A DNA stretch of 64,000 nt from an uncultured Alphaproteobacteria bacterium (GCA_902601455.1 CACKNC010000001.1:96240-160239); one strand, 5' to 3'. Shown: positions 1-10,237, numbered from the stretch's first letter. Made by a program: numbers and translations. Notes: generated by a model from the letters alone, not told the origin.

Positions 1-569
1 TAGATCAATTTATAAAAGATAAGTTAAAAAGCTGTAATATTAAATACAATAAATTAAAAATTAAGATACTTTGTTTTCCTAGAATTTTTGGTTATGTGTT
101 TAATCCTCTTTCAATAATTTATTGCTATGACAAAGATAAATTAATTTCAATATTCTATGAGGTAAAAAACACCTCGAATGAGCAACACACTTATTTTTTT
201 AGCAGAGGACAAAATAATAATCAAATAACCTTAAAGCATGAGTGTGATAAAAATTTTTATGTCTCTCCTTTTATTGGAATGAAGGGTAAGTATTATTTTA
301 CAAATAAACTTACTAATGACTATTTAAATATTATTATAGACCTATATGATAGCAATAATAAAAAAATACTCATGGCTGCCCAATCAGGAAAATTTACTGC
401 TTTTAAAGCTTCAAAATTATTAAAGTACAATCTTTTAAATCCACTATTAGGTTTTAAAGTTATGTTGGCAATCTTATTTGAGGCTATGAGAATTATTTTT
501 AAAGGTGGAAAATATTATGCTAGAGACAAAAAACCTAAAGACACAATTTCTTTTGAAGGAAGCTTTTAA
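1..569 (+). CDS. DUF1365 family protein (5' partial; open upstream of the window)
   Basis: Reading frame stays open from base 3; encodes ..ILCFPRIFGYVFNPLSIIYCYDKD.., characteristic of DUF1365; the ORF-track Met at 96 is internal to this motif. Confidence 0.85.
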   Translation, partial: DQFIKDKLKSCNIKYNKLKIKILCFPRIFGYVFNPLSIIYCYDKDKLISIFYEVKNTSNEQHTYFFSRGQNNNQITLKHECDKNFYVSPFIGMKGKYYFTNKLTNDYLNIIIDLYDSNNKKILMAAQSGKFTAFKASKLLKYNLLNPLLGFKVMLAILFEAMRIIFKGGKYYARDKKPKDTISFEGSF

Positions 570-1759
570 TGAATAAAAATAATAAATTTCAGCAACCATT
601 TGAACTTGTAACACAAAAATTTCTATCTAAAATCAAATATGGAGAACTGACAGTAAAATTCCCATCTGGTTCTATCAAAACTTTTAAAGGTAATGATAAT
701 AATTTAACAGCAGATTTAAATATAAATAATTACAAATTTGTTACTAAGATTTTAAAAAGAAAATCAGTTGGCTTTGCAGAGTCATACATGGATGGAGATT
801 TTAGTTCTTCTAACTTAACAAATTTATTATTGTTAGCATTTAGAAATGAAAATGATTTCTTAGAAAACTTAAAATCAAATATTTTTTTTAATATTTACTC
901 AAAATTTAAACATTTTCTAAACGAAAATACTAAGTCACAAAGTAAAAAGAATATTAAATATCATTATGACTTAGGTAATAAATTTTACACTCAATGGTTA
1001 GATAGAAGTATGACCTACTCATCAGCATACTTTGAAAAGGAAAATGATAATTTATTTGATGCTCAATTAAATAAATATCAAAAAATTGCAGAGTCACTAA
1101 ATCTTAATGAGAATTCTGAAGTTTTAGAAATTGGCTGTGGGTGGGGAGGTTTTTCAACTTATGCGGCAAAGAACTTCAAATCTAAAATTGATGCAATTAC
1201 TATATCTAAGGCTCAATTTGAGTATGCTTCAAAAAAAATTCAAAAAGAGGGTTTAACTGAAAAAGTATCAATTAAGTTTAAGGATTATAGAGAGATTGAC
1301 TCACAATATTCAAATATAGCTTCTATAGAGATGTTCGAAGCTGTAGGAAAAAAATATTGGGAAAAATATTTTGATGTTATTAAAAGATCTTTGGTTAATT
1401 CTGGTAAAGCTGCCTTACAAATTATTACAATAGATGAAAAGAGATCTTATAATTACCAAAATCAACCTGACTTTATACAACAATATATTTTTCCAGGTGG
1501 TATGCTTCCAACTAAAAAAGAGCTTTTAGAAATAAATCAAAAAGTTGGTCTTGATTTTAATGAAATAAAAAGCTTTGGGTTATCATATGCAAAAACCTTA
1601 AATATGTGGAATAATCAATTCCAAAATTCATGGCAAGATCTACTTCAATTGGGCTTTAATCAGAGATTTAAAAGAATGTGGGAATTTTACTTAGCTTATT
1701 GTGAAACAGGTTTTATAAGCAAATCAACTGATGTGTCACATTTTCTTATCAATAAATGA
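569..1759 (+). CDS. Cyclopropane-fatty-acyl-phospholipid synthase-like SAM methyltransferase
   Basis: KYHYDLGNKFYTQWLDRSMTYSSAYF, VLEIGCGWGGFSTYAA, IEMFEAVGKKYW motifs. Confidence 0.9.
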   Translation: MNKNNKFQQPFELVTQKFLSKIKYGELTVKFPSGSIKTFKGNDNNLTADLNINNYKFVTKILKRKSVGFAESYMDGDFSSSNLTNLLLLAFRNENDFLENLKSNIFFNIYSKFKHFLNENTKSQSKKNIKYHYDLGNKFYTQWLDRSMTYSSAYFEKENDNLFDAQLNKYQKIAESLNLNENSEVLEIGCGWGGFSTYAAKNFKSKIDAITISKAQFEYASKKIQKEGLTEKVSIKFKDYREIDSQYSNIASIEMFEAVGKKYWEKYFDVIKRSLVNSGKAALQIITIDEKRSYNYQNQPDFIQQYIFPGGMLPTKKELLEINQKVGLDFNEIKSFGLSYAKTLNMWNNQFQNSWQDLLQLGFNQRFKRMWEFYLAYCETGFISKSTDVSHFLINK

Positions 1760-2274
1760 TTAAAATTAAAACTTTTTTAATGCTTTCAGGGTATCAATTA
1801 ACCTGGTTAATGTGTGTTTTTGGGGAGTTGTTATATAATAGTTATCTTCCAGGTTTAATATGTGGTTTATCGTTCTTATCTATCTGTTTTATAAAATCAG
1901 ATAATAAAAAAAAAACCATCCAAATAGTCTTTTTGATTTCTATAATAGGTTATCTATTTGATACAATTTTGGTATTTTTTGAAATTTATTATTTTAAAAC
2001 ATCTTTATATATCGGTGTTTTACCAATTTGGATGATTGTTTTGTGGCCAAGTTTTGCAATTTTATTTGATGAAATTTTAGAATTTTTATCTAAATTTAAA
2101 ATAATCGCTGTTTTTTTAAGCAGTATCCTAGGGCCATTAACTTATTTTGCAGGTCGTCCCCTTGGCTTAATAAATATAAATAATTTTTCTTTATTTTTTA
2201 TTTTAATGGTGTCTTTTTGGGCAATTCTAATGATCTTCTATTTAAATTATATAATCAAGTTAAAATTTAACTAA
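1756..2274 (+). CDS. DUF2878-like integral membrane protein
   Basis: ~170 aa, multiple hydrophobic helices, translationally coupled to the CFA-like gene; context with DUF1365. Confidence 0.6.
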   Translation: MIKIKTFLMLSGYQLTWLMCVFGELLYNSYLPGLICGLSFLSICFIKSDNKKKTIQIVFLISIIGYLFDTILVFFEIYYFKTSLYIGVLPIWMIVLWPSFAILFDEILEFLSKFKIIAVFLSSILGPLTYFAGRPLGLININNFSLFFILMVSFWAILMIFYLNYIIKLKFN

Positions 2275-2842
2275 CTCCATTTTTAGATTTTACTTCAGCT
2301 TCAGCTTCAGCTTTATCTTTTTTATTTTTAGCTCTGTTGAGTGCCTTCTCAAGATCATTGTATGTGCATAGACCAGTATCCATTGGGCTTTTAGATTCTA
2401 GTATAGCTTCCCTGTATGTTCCGTTACGTATAGCTTCTACAGTGTTTTTAGTAGATCCAGTAAGTTTAGCAATTTGTGAGCTACTTAGCTCAGCTGGATA
2501 TCTTTTGATTAACCATAAAATAGCAAAAGGCTTTTCCTGCCTCAATGAAAGTGGTGTGTATTTTGTATCTTTTTTTCTTGGTGGTAATGAGTCAATTGTC
2601 GAAGAAGATATCAATTCTAACCTTGCAGTTTCATCACCTTCACATCTTTTAATTTCTTCTCTTGTTAATTGTTTATTATCTATCGGGTCATAACCTCGCA
2701 TACCTACTGCTACTTCACCATCAGCAATTCCTTGAACTTCTAATTCATGAAGACCACAAAACTCTGATATTTGTGTAAATGAAAGGGAAGTATTATCAAT
2801 TAGCCATATAGCAGTTGCTTTGGGCATTAATGGTAATTTCAT
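2267..2842 (-). CDS. trcR: DUF1013 / TrcR-like cell cycle transcriptional regulator
   Basis: MKLPLMPKATAIWLIDNTSLSFTQISEFCGLHELEVQGIADGEVA, typical of alphaproteobacterial DUF1013. Confidence 0.85.
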   Translation of the reverse strand: MKLPLMPKATAIWLIDNTSLSFTQISEFCGLHELEVQGIADGEVAVGMRGYDPIDNKQLTREEIKRCEGDETARLELISSSTIDSLPPRKKDTKYTPLSLRQEKPFAILWLIKRYPAELSSSQIAKLTGSTKNTVEAIRNGTYREAILESKSPMDTGLCTYNDLEKALNRAKNKKDKAEAEAEVKSKNGVS

Positions 2843-2912
2843 AGTTAATCCTTCTAATTAAAAAAAATCTCTTATAAATATATATTTTTAATTTTATATA
2901 AAATAATTACAT

Positions 2913-3095
2913 ATGAATCAATTTATAGAATACGAAGAAAATAAAAAAACAATAAAAACTCTAAATCTTGACGATTTTAGTGTTGAAGAGTTAAATTTGT
3001 ACAAAAGTGAGCTAAAAGATGAGGTAAAAAGAGTTGAGCTAGAAATTTATAAAAAGAAGAATTTAATGAGCGAAGCTGAAAAGTTTTTTAGCTAA
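2913..3095 (+). CDS. DUF1192-like small protein
   Basis: 60 aa, LDDFSVEELNLYKSELKDEVKRVELEIYKKK pattern. Confidence 0.6.
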   Translation: MNQFIEYEENKKTIKTLNLDDFSVEELNLYKSELKDEVKRVELEIYKKKNLMSEAEKFFS

Positions 3096-3097
3096 TA

Positions 3098-3319
3098 CTA
3101 GACTTTAAGACCTTTAAATCTTTTTTGGAACCTAGCTACTTGACCTTCAGACTCATTAATATTCGCTTTTCCACCTGTCCAAGCAGGATGAGATTTAGGG
3201 TCAATTTCAAGTTTCAAAGTATCATTTTCTTTACCCCATGTAGACCTAGTTTTGAAAGTAGATCCATCTGTCATTTGTACATTAATTTCATGATAATCAG
3301 GGTGAATTTTCTTTTTCAT
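3098..3319 (-). CDS. rpmE: 50S ribosomal protein L31 (Cys-free type)
   Basis: [29 protein letters not shown]...[11 protein letters not shown]. Confidence 0.93.
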   Translation of the reverse strand: MKKKIHPDYHEINVQMTDGSTFKTRSTWGKENDTLKLEIDPKSHPAWTGGKANINESEGQVARFQKRFKGLKV

Positions 3320-3346
3320 AGAATGCTGCTTATAGTTATATCTATT

Positions 3347-4123
3347 TTAAAGTAAAGTAAGATTTTTTATAAGCTTTTTATGTATTAGTGTATTTGAAAC
3401 TAAAATATCTCTTGATTTTGTGGTCCAATCACTTCCCTCAGGTTCTGATATGCGTCCCCCTGCTTCTTGAACAATTAAAACTCCTGAACAAACATCCCAT
3501 AAATTTAGATCTTTTTCCCAAAATCCATCTATTTTGCCAGTAGAAACATAAGCTAGATCTAATGCTGCAGCACCCAATCTTCTTACCCCTGCAGTAAATT
3601 TAGACATATTCTCTAACTCTTTATAATAATCAGAATAAATTCTTCCCCCAAAAGGCGCTCCTGTACCTATTAAACATTCAGTAAGATCTTGTCTTTTCGA
3701 TACTCTAATTCTTTTGTTATTACACCAAGCCCCTTTGCCTTTGGAAGCCCAATAAAATTCGTTCAATATTGGATTGAAAATTATTCCATCAGTAATTTCA
3801 TCATCAACAATTTTTCCAATTACAATAGCTACATGAGGAATCCCATGAATAAAATTTGAAGTACCGTCAATTGGGTCAATTACAATAGTTTCCTCTTTTC
3901 CTTTGATTGAGCCTGACTCTTCAGTAAGATAATTTGCATTTGGATAATAATACTGAAGTGTTTCAAGTAAAGATTGTTCAACTTTCAAATCCGCACTTGT
4001 AACAAAATCACCAACACTCTTAGATTGTATCTGTAGATTTTCTATTTCACCAAAATCACGTGCCAATATTCTACCTGCTTTTCTGGCAGCCTTTTCAAAA
4101 ATATTAATTGTTGCTGGCAACAT
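3347..4123 (-). CDS. suhB: Inositol monophosphatase family protein
   Basis: IDPIDGTSNFIHGIPH, WDVCSGVLIVQEAGG motifs. Confidence 0.9.
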   Translation of the reverse strand: MLPATINIFEKAARKAGRILARDFGEIENLQIQSKSVGDFVTSADLKVEQSLLETLQYYYPNANYLTEESGSIKGKEETIVIDPIDGTSNFIHGIPHVAIVIGKIVDDEITDGIIFNPILNEFYWASKGKGAWCNNKRIRVSKRQDLTECLIGTGAPFGGRIYSDYYKELENMSKFTAGVRRLGAAALDLAYVSTGKIDGFWEKDLNLWDVCSGVLIVQEAGGRISEPEGSDWTTKSRDILVSNTLIHKKLIKNLTLL

Positions 4124-4692
4124 TATTTTTTTGCCTTCTCAATATAACTTGAGTCTGTGGTGCTAATTACAATAAAATCTTCAGTTGATATAAATGGAGG
4201 TACAGTTGTTTTTATTCCCCCAGTTAATATTGCTGGTTTATAAGAAGACGCTGCAGTTTGCCCTTTTACTACTGCTTCCGTTTCCTCAACTTTAAGTGTG
4301 ACACTCTCAGGAAGTTCAAGGCCAACAACTACCCCTTCATAAAATTGCAGGTTAATATTTTCATTTTCAATAAAAAATTTTGATTGCTCATTTGAAATAA
4401 TATCATCACCAATTTCGATTTGTTCAAATGTTGAATTATCCATAAAAATAAACTTATTATTCTCTGAGTACAAATATTGACATAGTTTTTCCTCAAGTAT
4501 TGCTCGTTCGACACTTTCTGACGATCTAAATCTTTCATTCATTTTTGTACCTTCACGTATTTCTTTCATTTCCACTTGTAGGTACGCACCACCTTTACCA
4601 GGTTGTGTGTGTTGTGTTTTTAAAACTCTCCATAGTTTAGAATTGATTTCTAGAATATTACCGACCTTAATTTGATTTCCATCAATTTTCAT
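4123..4692 (-). CDS. efp: Translation elongation factor P
   Basis: LRVLKTQHTQPGKGGAYLQVEMK-type N-terminus; VVVGLELPESVTLKV. Confidence 0.93.
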   Translation of the reverse strand: MKIDGNQIKVGNILEINSKLWRVLKTQHTQPGKGGAYLQVEMKEIREGTKMNERFRSSESVERAILEEKLCQYLYSENNKFIFMDNSTFEQIEIGDDIISNEQSKFFIENENINLQFYEGVVVGLELPESVTLKVEETEAVVKGQTAASSYKPAILTGGIKTTVPPFISTEDFIVISTTDSSYIEKAKK

Positions 4693-5105
4693 TATTTTTC
4701 CTCAGAATAAATTTTTTTAAATATTATACTTATATTTTTTCTATTTCTGCAATCTACTATATTAAAAGAAGAATTTAATAAAACTTTATTTTTTTTTGTA
4801 ATACTTTTAATTTTAGATAAAATGATAGAGTTTCCATTAAGCTTTAAATAATCAATTTTTTTTTCTGCCAATCCTATTGTAAGACTTTGATCAAATCCGC
4901 AATCAACAAATAGCTTAAAACTTGACTTTCCAAACTTGGAAATCAACATATTTCGGAAGGTAAAAATAAAATCAATACCAAATCCTCTAATAAAATATTT
5001 TTTAAAATGTAAAATAGGTATTACTTTATAAATTTTACTCTCTAGAATAATGCATTCAGCTTCTTCAAGAGTATTAATGGTAAAGGCAATTAATTTATTA
5101 TTCAC
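4692..5105 (-). CDS. Conserved hypothetical protein (position suggests a divergent ThiE/TenI-like protein)
   Basis: Intact 137-aa ORF abutting efp and gap; weak family signal. Confidence 0.45.
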   Translation of the reverse strand: MNNKLIAFTINTLEEAECIILESKIYKVIPILHFKKYFIRGFGIDFIFTFRNMLISKFGKSSFKLFVDCGFDQSLTIGLAEKKIDYLKLNGNSIILSKIKSITKKNKVLLNSSFNIVDCRNRKNISIIFKKIYSEEK

Positions 5106-6110
5106 CTACAATAGTTTTTTAAAATCAAGTAAGGTATCAATCATTCTATTTGAAAAGCCCCATTCATTATCATACCAAGATAATACTCTGCAAAATTTAT
5201 TATTAAGAACTTGTGTTTGAGTTAAATCAAATACTGAGCTACTTGGGTTATGATTAAAATCAATTGAAACTAAAGGCAGCTCATTAATTGTTAGTATATT
5301 TTTAAGATTTTTAGTTTTGCTTGCTTGAACCATTAATTTATTGATCTCATCAACAGAGGTTTTTTTCTTAGAGGTGAATGTGAGATCTATTAAAGAAACA
5401 TTTGGGGTAGGAACTCTGATTGCAGTTCCATCAAGCTTTCCTCTCAACTTTGGAAGAACCAAACTCAGGGCTTTTGCTGCGCCAGTTGATGTCGGTATCA
5501 TTGAGATTGCTGCACCTCTTGCTCTTCTAAAGTCACTATGTGTTTGATCAACAGTCCTTTGATCACCTGTGTAACTATGTATTGTTGTCATAAAACCATT
5601 TTCAATTCCAACTCCTTTATCAATAACCATCGCAACAGGAGCCAAGCAATTTGTAGTGCATGAGCCATTAGAAATAATATTATGCTTTTTTTTCAAAATC
5701 TGATTGTTTACACCTTGAACTATCGTAGCATCAACATTTGATCCTGGCGCTGAAATAATTACTTTTTTTGCACCAGCATCTGTGTGGGCACTAGCTTTTT
5801 CTTTTGAAGCAAAAACACCACTGCATTCCAAAACAACGTCAACATTCATTTTTTTCCAAGGTAAATTTAACGGATCTTTTTCACTAAAAAATTTTATTGT
5901 TTTGTTATTATATTTTAGACCATCTTTAGTTTTATTAATCTTAACAGGAAGTTTGCCGTGAATACTATCATATTGCATTAAATGTAAACTTGACTCTAAA
6001 CTGCCTAGTTCATTTATTGCGACTATATCAACACCTTTTAAATTTTTTTCTAAAAAAGCTCGGAATACTAATTTTCCTATTCTCCCAAAACCATTAATTG
6101 CTACTCTCAT
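5106..6110 (-). CDS. gap: Type I glyceraldehyde-3-phosphate dehydrogenase
   Basis: VAINGFGRIGKLVFRA, SNGSCTTNCLAPVA, WYDNEWGFSNRM. Confidence 0.96.
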   Translation of the reverse strand: MRVAINGFGRIGKLVFRAFLEKNLKGVDIVAINELGSLESSLHLMQYDSIHGKLPVKINKTKDGLKYNNKTIKFFSEKDPLNLPWKKMNVDVVLECSGVFASKEKASAHTDAGAKKVIISAPGSNVDATIVQGVNNQILKKKHNIISNGSCTTNCLAPVAMVIDKGVGIENGFMTTIHSYTGDQRTVDQTHSDFRRARGAAISMIPTSTGAAKALSLVLPKLRGKLDGTAIRVPTPNVSLIDLTFTSKKKTSVDEINKLMVQASKTKNLKNILTINELPLVSIDFNHNPSSSVFDLTQTQVLNNKFCRVLSWYDNEWGFSNRMIDTLLDFKKLL

Positions 6111-6128
6111 TATATTCCTCTCTGATTT

Positions 6129-8156
6129 TTATAAGTTTAAATGTAATTGGATTTTTTTGCAAATTTCATCAGATGTTATACCAAAATGTTCATAGACATC
6201 TTTATATGGACCACTTTCTCCAAAAGAACTCATTCCTATAAAATTTGTATGATGAACGTATTTTTCCCATCCATTTATCACTCCAGCCTCAACTGCAAAA
6301 AGTGGTTTCTCACCCATAATTTCTTTTTTATATTTCTCGTCTTGATTTTCAAATATTTCCATTGAAGGAAAAGATATAACCCTTAACTTTATATTATTTT
6401 CTTCTAATTTGTTAGATGCCTCAAAAGCTATTTCTACTTCAGAACCAGAAGCAAAAATTGAAGCATGATAATTAGAGTGATTTTTAATTACATAAGCACC
6501 TTTGTTGACCATGTTTTTATAATAAGAATCTCTTTTAAAAGTTTTGAGACCTTGTCTAGTTAATGCTAGAACCGTTGGGCTCTTTGTCTCTAAGGCAATT
6601 TCCCATGACTCAATTGTTTCTATCATATCACATGGCCTAATAACTTTTAAGTTTGGTATAGATCTTAGTGCTGATAAATGTTCTACAGGTTGATGAGTAG
6701 GACCATCCTCACCAAGACCAATTGAGTCATGAGTCATTACATAAATAACTGGAATATTCATAAGCGCCGCAAGTCTCATTGAAGGTCTGCAGTAATCAGA
6801 AAATACCAGAAAAGTTCCACCATAAGCTCTAATTCCACCATGAAGGGCTAATCCATTCATAATACCAGCCATACCATGTTCTCTTATTCCATAATAAACA
6901 TAACTTCCGTTATAGTTATCAGCATTAAAAACACCCATCCCATTAGTTTTTGTATTATTTGAGCCAGTAAGATCAGCTGATCCACCAATAAAATTTTGTA
7001 TATGATTATTCAAAAGCTCAAGACTTTTTTCACTGGCTTTACGCGTTGCATATTTTGTTTCATCGGCTGCATAAGTTTTTTTGAAGTTTACTATTTCTTC
7101 TTTTATATTAGCTTCTAATTGTAGGTTAAAAATTTTTTTAAATTTGTTAGAGTTTAAAAAATCTTTATTTTTATTTTCCCACTTATTTTTGACTTCTATA
7201 TTTCTCTTTGCAAAATTTCTCCATTGTTCAAGAAGGTCATCAGGAGTTATAAATTGATCATGATCCCAATCTAAATTTTTTCTAGTTAATTCTATTTCTT
7301 CATTACCTAATGGAGATCCATGAGAAGAAGATTTTGACTCTTTGTTAGGAGAGCCAAATCCAATTTTTGTTTTACAACAAATCAAAGTGGGCTTATCTGA
7401 ACTTTTTGCATTAACTATAGCATCATTTATTTCGTCATGATTGTGACCATCAACAGTTAAAATATTCCAATTATAAGATTTAAATCTTTGAGCAACATCA
7501 TCACTGCTACTTAGTGACAAAGGACCATCAATTGAAATTGAATTATCATCAAAGAAAACTATTAGTTTATTCAATTTAAGATGACCAGCCAAGCTACAAG
7601 CCTCATGACTTAAACCTTCCATTAAACATCCATCACCAGCAAATACGTATGTGTAATGATTTATTAAATCTTGACCTAAAGAAGATGATAATTTCTTTTC
7701 TGCCATAGCAAAACCTACACCATTTGAAAGTCCTTGTGACAGTGGGCCAGTTGTTGTCTCAATGCCATTAAGTTCACCATATTCTGGATGCCCAGCAGTT
7801 GGAGATTTGAGTTGCCTAAAGTTTTTAATATCTTCAAGGTCTATATCTTTATACCCAGTTAAATATAAACAAGCATATAAAAGCATTGAGCCATGCCCGT
7901 TTGAAAGAATAAATCTGTCTCTATCAATCCACTTAGGATCATTTGGATCAAATTTTAAATGCTTTTCGTACAAAACGGTTGCTATATCGGCCATACCCAT
8001 TGGCATACCAGGATGACCAGAGTTTGCTTTTTGAACAGCATCAATTGCTAAAAAACGTATACAATTTGCTAATTGGGATACTTTTTGTATATTTTTATTA
8101 TTAGTTTTCAAATTTCCTCGGTATTTGATGTCTTTTACACTAATATTAATTTGCAT
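6129..8156 (-). CDS. tkt: Transketolase
   Basis: NSGHPGMPMGMADIA, GDGCLMEGLSHEA, THDSIGLGEDGPTHQPVEHL. Confidence 0.96.
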   Translation of the reverse strand: MQINISVKDIKYRGNLKTNNKNIQKVSQLANCIRFLAIDAVQKANSGHPGMPMGMADIATVLYEKHLKFDPNDPKWIDRDRFILSNGHGSMLLYACLYLTGYKDIDLEDIKNFRQLKSPTAGHPEYGELNGIETTTGPLSQGLSNGVGFAMAEKKLSSSLGQDLINHYTYVFAGDGCLMEGLSHEACSLAGHLKLNKLIVFFDDNSISIDGPLSLSSSDDVAQRFKSYNWNILTVDGHNHDEINDAIVNAKSSDKPTLICCKTKIGFGSPNKESKSSSHGSPLGNEEIELTRKNLDWDHDQFITPDDLLEQWRNFAKRNIEVKNKWENKNKDFLNSNKFKKIFNLQLEANIKEEIVNFKKTYAADETKYATRKASEKSLELLNNHIQNFIGGSADLTGSNNTKTNGMGVFNADNYNGSYVYYGIREHGMAGIMNGLALHGGIRAYGGTFLVFSDYCRPSMRLAALMNIPVIYVMTHDSIGLGEDGPTHQPVEHLSALRSIPNLKVIRPCDMIETIESWEIALETKSPTVLALTRQGLKTFKRDSYYKNMVNKGAYVIKNHSNYHASIFASGSEVEIAFEASNKLEENNIKLRVISFPSMEIFENQDEKYKKEIMGEKPLFAVEAGVINGWEKYVHHTNFIGMSSFGESGPYKDVYEHFGITSDEICKKIQLHLNL

Positions 8157-8194
8157 TAAAGTGACATTTTAAATTTATATAAGTAATAAAAAAT

Positions 8195-8395
8195 ATGACA
8201 ATAAACGAAAAATTATCGCAAATAAAAACAACGATCGAAGAAATTAAAAAAATTACGAGAAATTTAGGTAATGATAATACTTTAGAGTCAAAAATTGAAG
8301 AAATGACAAAAGAGATTTCAAAATTAAAAAAAGGAATAGGTGAAAGTATTGATGAATTAGATCAAATATTAGGAGAAGAAGATGCCAGACCTTGA
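8195..8395 (+). CDS. Small coiled-coil protein (DUF4164-like) upstream of zapA
   Basis: 66-aa charged helical ORF; position between tkt and zapA. Confidence 0.55.
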   Translation: MTINEKLSQIKTTIEEIKKITRNLGNDNTLESKIEEMTKEISKLKKGIGESIDELDQILGEEDARP

Positions 8396-8801
8396 AGTAA
8401 CCGTTTTTAATCAAAAATTAAAATTATCATATCAAGAAAACGAAAAAGAAAGATTAATTAATGCAATAGGTTTACTTAATCAAAGTTGGAATAGATTTTC
8501 AAATCTGCATGGCAAAGTTAGTGATTTAAAAATTATTACACTTATAAGCTTAGAACTTCAGGATTCGATTGGAGATTATGAGGATAATATAAAATTAAAG
8601 AAAAAAAATATTGATATATTAAAACAAGAAATCGAAGAAAAAAGTAAGTACTTACAAGATACTATTGAACAAGTTAATAAATTGAAATTTGAAATAGTGA
8701 TCAAGGAAAAAGAAATATCAAAAACAGAAAGTGTATTAGATGAAATCAATCATGAGCTTTCGCAAATTAAAAATAATATTCAAGCTCATAATGATAAATG
8801 A
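8382..8801 (+). CDS. zapA: Cell division protein ZapA
   Basis: LEVTVFNQKLKLSYQENEKERLINAIGLLNQ pattern plus coiled coil; context. Confidence 0.75.
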   Translation: MPDLEVTVFNQKLKLSYQENEKERLINAIGLLNQSWNRFSNLHGKVSDLKIITLISLELQDSIGDYEDNIKLKKKNIDILKQEIEEKSKYLQDTIEQVNKLKFEIVIKEKEISKTESVLDEINHELSQIKNNIQAHNDK

Positions 8802-9375
8802 AATTGTAAATAAAAAAAAAGAATTAAGAAGAAAATTAATTGATAAAAGATCCTTAATAAAAAAAAATGAAACTCTTGGATTTAATAAAGATGCTTTTTA
8901 TAAATTAATCGAAAAAATTGAATTAAATAAAGTCGATTGTGTCGGAAGTTTTTTTTCAATTCGTTCGGAGATATCAACTAATCAGTTAAATAAAGAAATC
9001 CTTGCTATGAAAAAAAAATTAGCATTTCCTATAATCGAGAAAAATTCAGAAACACTCATATTTAAAACAACTAATTCTTATAAGAATTTAAAAATGGGTA
9101 AATTTAATATACCAGAGCCATCAAATGATAATAAAGAAATAATACCTCAACTTTTTTTTGTACCTTGTTTAGGTTTTGATCTCAGAGGTTATAGAATTGG
9201 ATATGGTGGAGGTTTTTATGACAAAACTTTTGAAAAATTAAAAAAATTAAATTTAGTATTCCATACTGTAGGATTTGCTTATGATGATCAAAAACAAAAT
9301 AAATTACCCATTGAAAAATTTGATTATAAATTAGATTTTGTTTTGACTGAAAAACAACTATACGCTTTCCTATGA
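8791..9375 (+). CDS. 5-formyltetrahydrofolate cyclo-ligase family protein
   Basis: FFVPCLGFDLRGYRIGYGGGFYDKTF motif; ATG at 8791 preferred to the track start 8740. Confidence 0.88.
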   Translation: MINEIVNKKKELRRKLIDKRSLIKKNETLGFNKDAFYKLIEKIELNKVDCVGSFFSIRSEISTNQLNKEILAMKKKLAFPIIEKNSETLIFKTTNSYKNLKMGKFNIPEPSNDNKEIIPQLFFVPCLGFDLRGYRIGYGGGFYDKTFEKLKKLNLVFHTVGFAYDDQKQNKLPIEKFDYKLDFVLTEKQLYAFL

Positions 9376-10160
9376 AAATAGTTTTTATTGGTGATATAGT
9401 TGGGAAGGAAGCAAGAGAAGTTCTAATAAAAAAAATACCTGATATTAAATCTAGATATGAAACTGATGTATTTATAGTAAATGCAGAAAACTCAGCTGGT
9501 GGATATGGATTAACAAAAAAAATAGCAATTCAGCTTTTAGATGCTGGTGTAGATATTATTACTTTAGGAAATCATGCTTGGGATCAAAAAGAAATGCTAT
9601 CTTACATAGAAGAGTGTCCTAAAATAGTAAGAGCTTTGAATTATCCTGAAGGAGTTCCTGGAAAGGGATATTATGAGTTAGAGCTTAATGATGGAAGAAA
9701 GATAATAATAATTCAAGTTATGCTTAGATTATTTATGGGTCTTTTCTTAGATGATCCATTTAGTGTAACTAAAAAATATTTACAAAAAGAAAAACTTGGA
9801 ACTACAACTAATGCAATTTTAATTGATATGCACGGAGAAACCACTTCTGAAAAAAATGCCTTTGGTCATTTTTTTGATGGAAAAGTATCAGCTATCTTAG
9901 GAACACACACACATATCCCTACAGCAGATGCTAAAATTCTTGGTGGGGGCACCGCTTATCAAACAGATGTAGGAATGACAGGAGATTATAATTCTGTAAT
10001 AGGAATGGATAAAGCAAACCCAATTCATGGGTTTGTAAAAGGTTATAGGGCTGAAGGTAGATTTTTTCCAGCTGATGAAAAAATAACTATATGTGGTGTA
10101 TTTATTGAAACAGATGATAAGACAGGTTTATCTATAAAAATTGAACCTTTTCAAATTTGA
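9372..10160 (+). CDS. YmdB/TIGR00282-type metallophosphoesterase
   Basis: MKIVFIGDIVGKEAREVL, NAENSAGGYGLT, LGNHAWDQKE, GTHTHIPTAD. Confidence 0.88.
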   Translation: MKIVFIGDIVGKEAREVLIKKIPDIKSRYETDVFIVNAENSAGGYGLTKKIAIQLLDAGVDIITLGNHAWDQKEMLSYIEECPKIVRALNYPEGVPGKGYYELELNDGRKIIIIQVMLRLFMGLFLDDPFSVTKKYLQKEKLGTTTNAILIDMHGETTSEKNAFGHFFDGKVSAILGTHTHIPTADAKILGGGTAYQTDVGMTGDYNSVIGMDKANPIHGFVKGYRAEGRFFPADEKITICGVFIETDDKTGLSIKIEPFQI

Positions 10161-10237
10161 AATTTTACATATATTGGCCACAATATTCATATATTTAATC
10201 TCTTTACCGATCACGAATAAAATATTTATAAAGAACT

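Noticed and set aside
2337-2693. 118-aa plus-strand ORF
   Set aside because: Antisense to trcR, which has clear family motifs.
8760-8830. Possible 6S RNA (ssrS) next to zapA and the 5-FTHF cyclo-ligase gene
   Set aside because: In many bacteria ssrS lies here, but these genes overlap by 11 bp, leaving no room.
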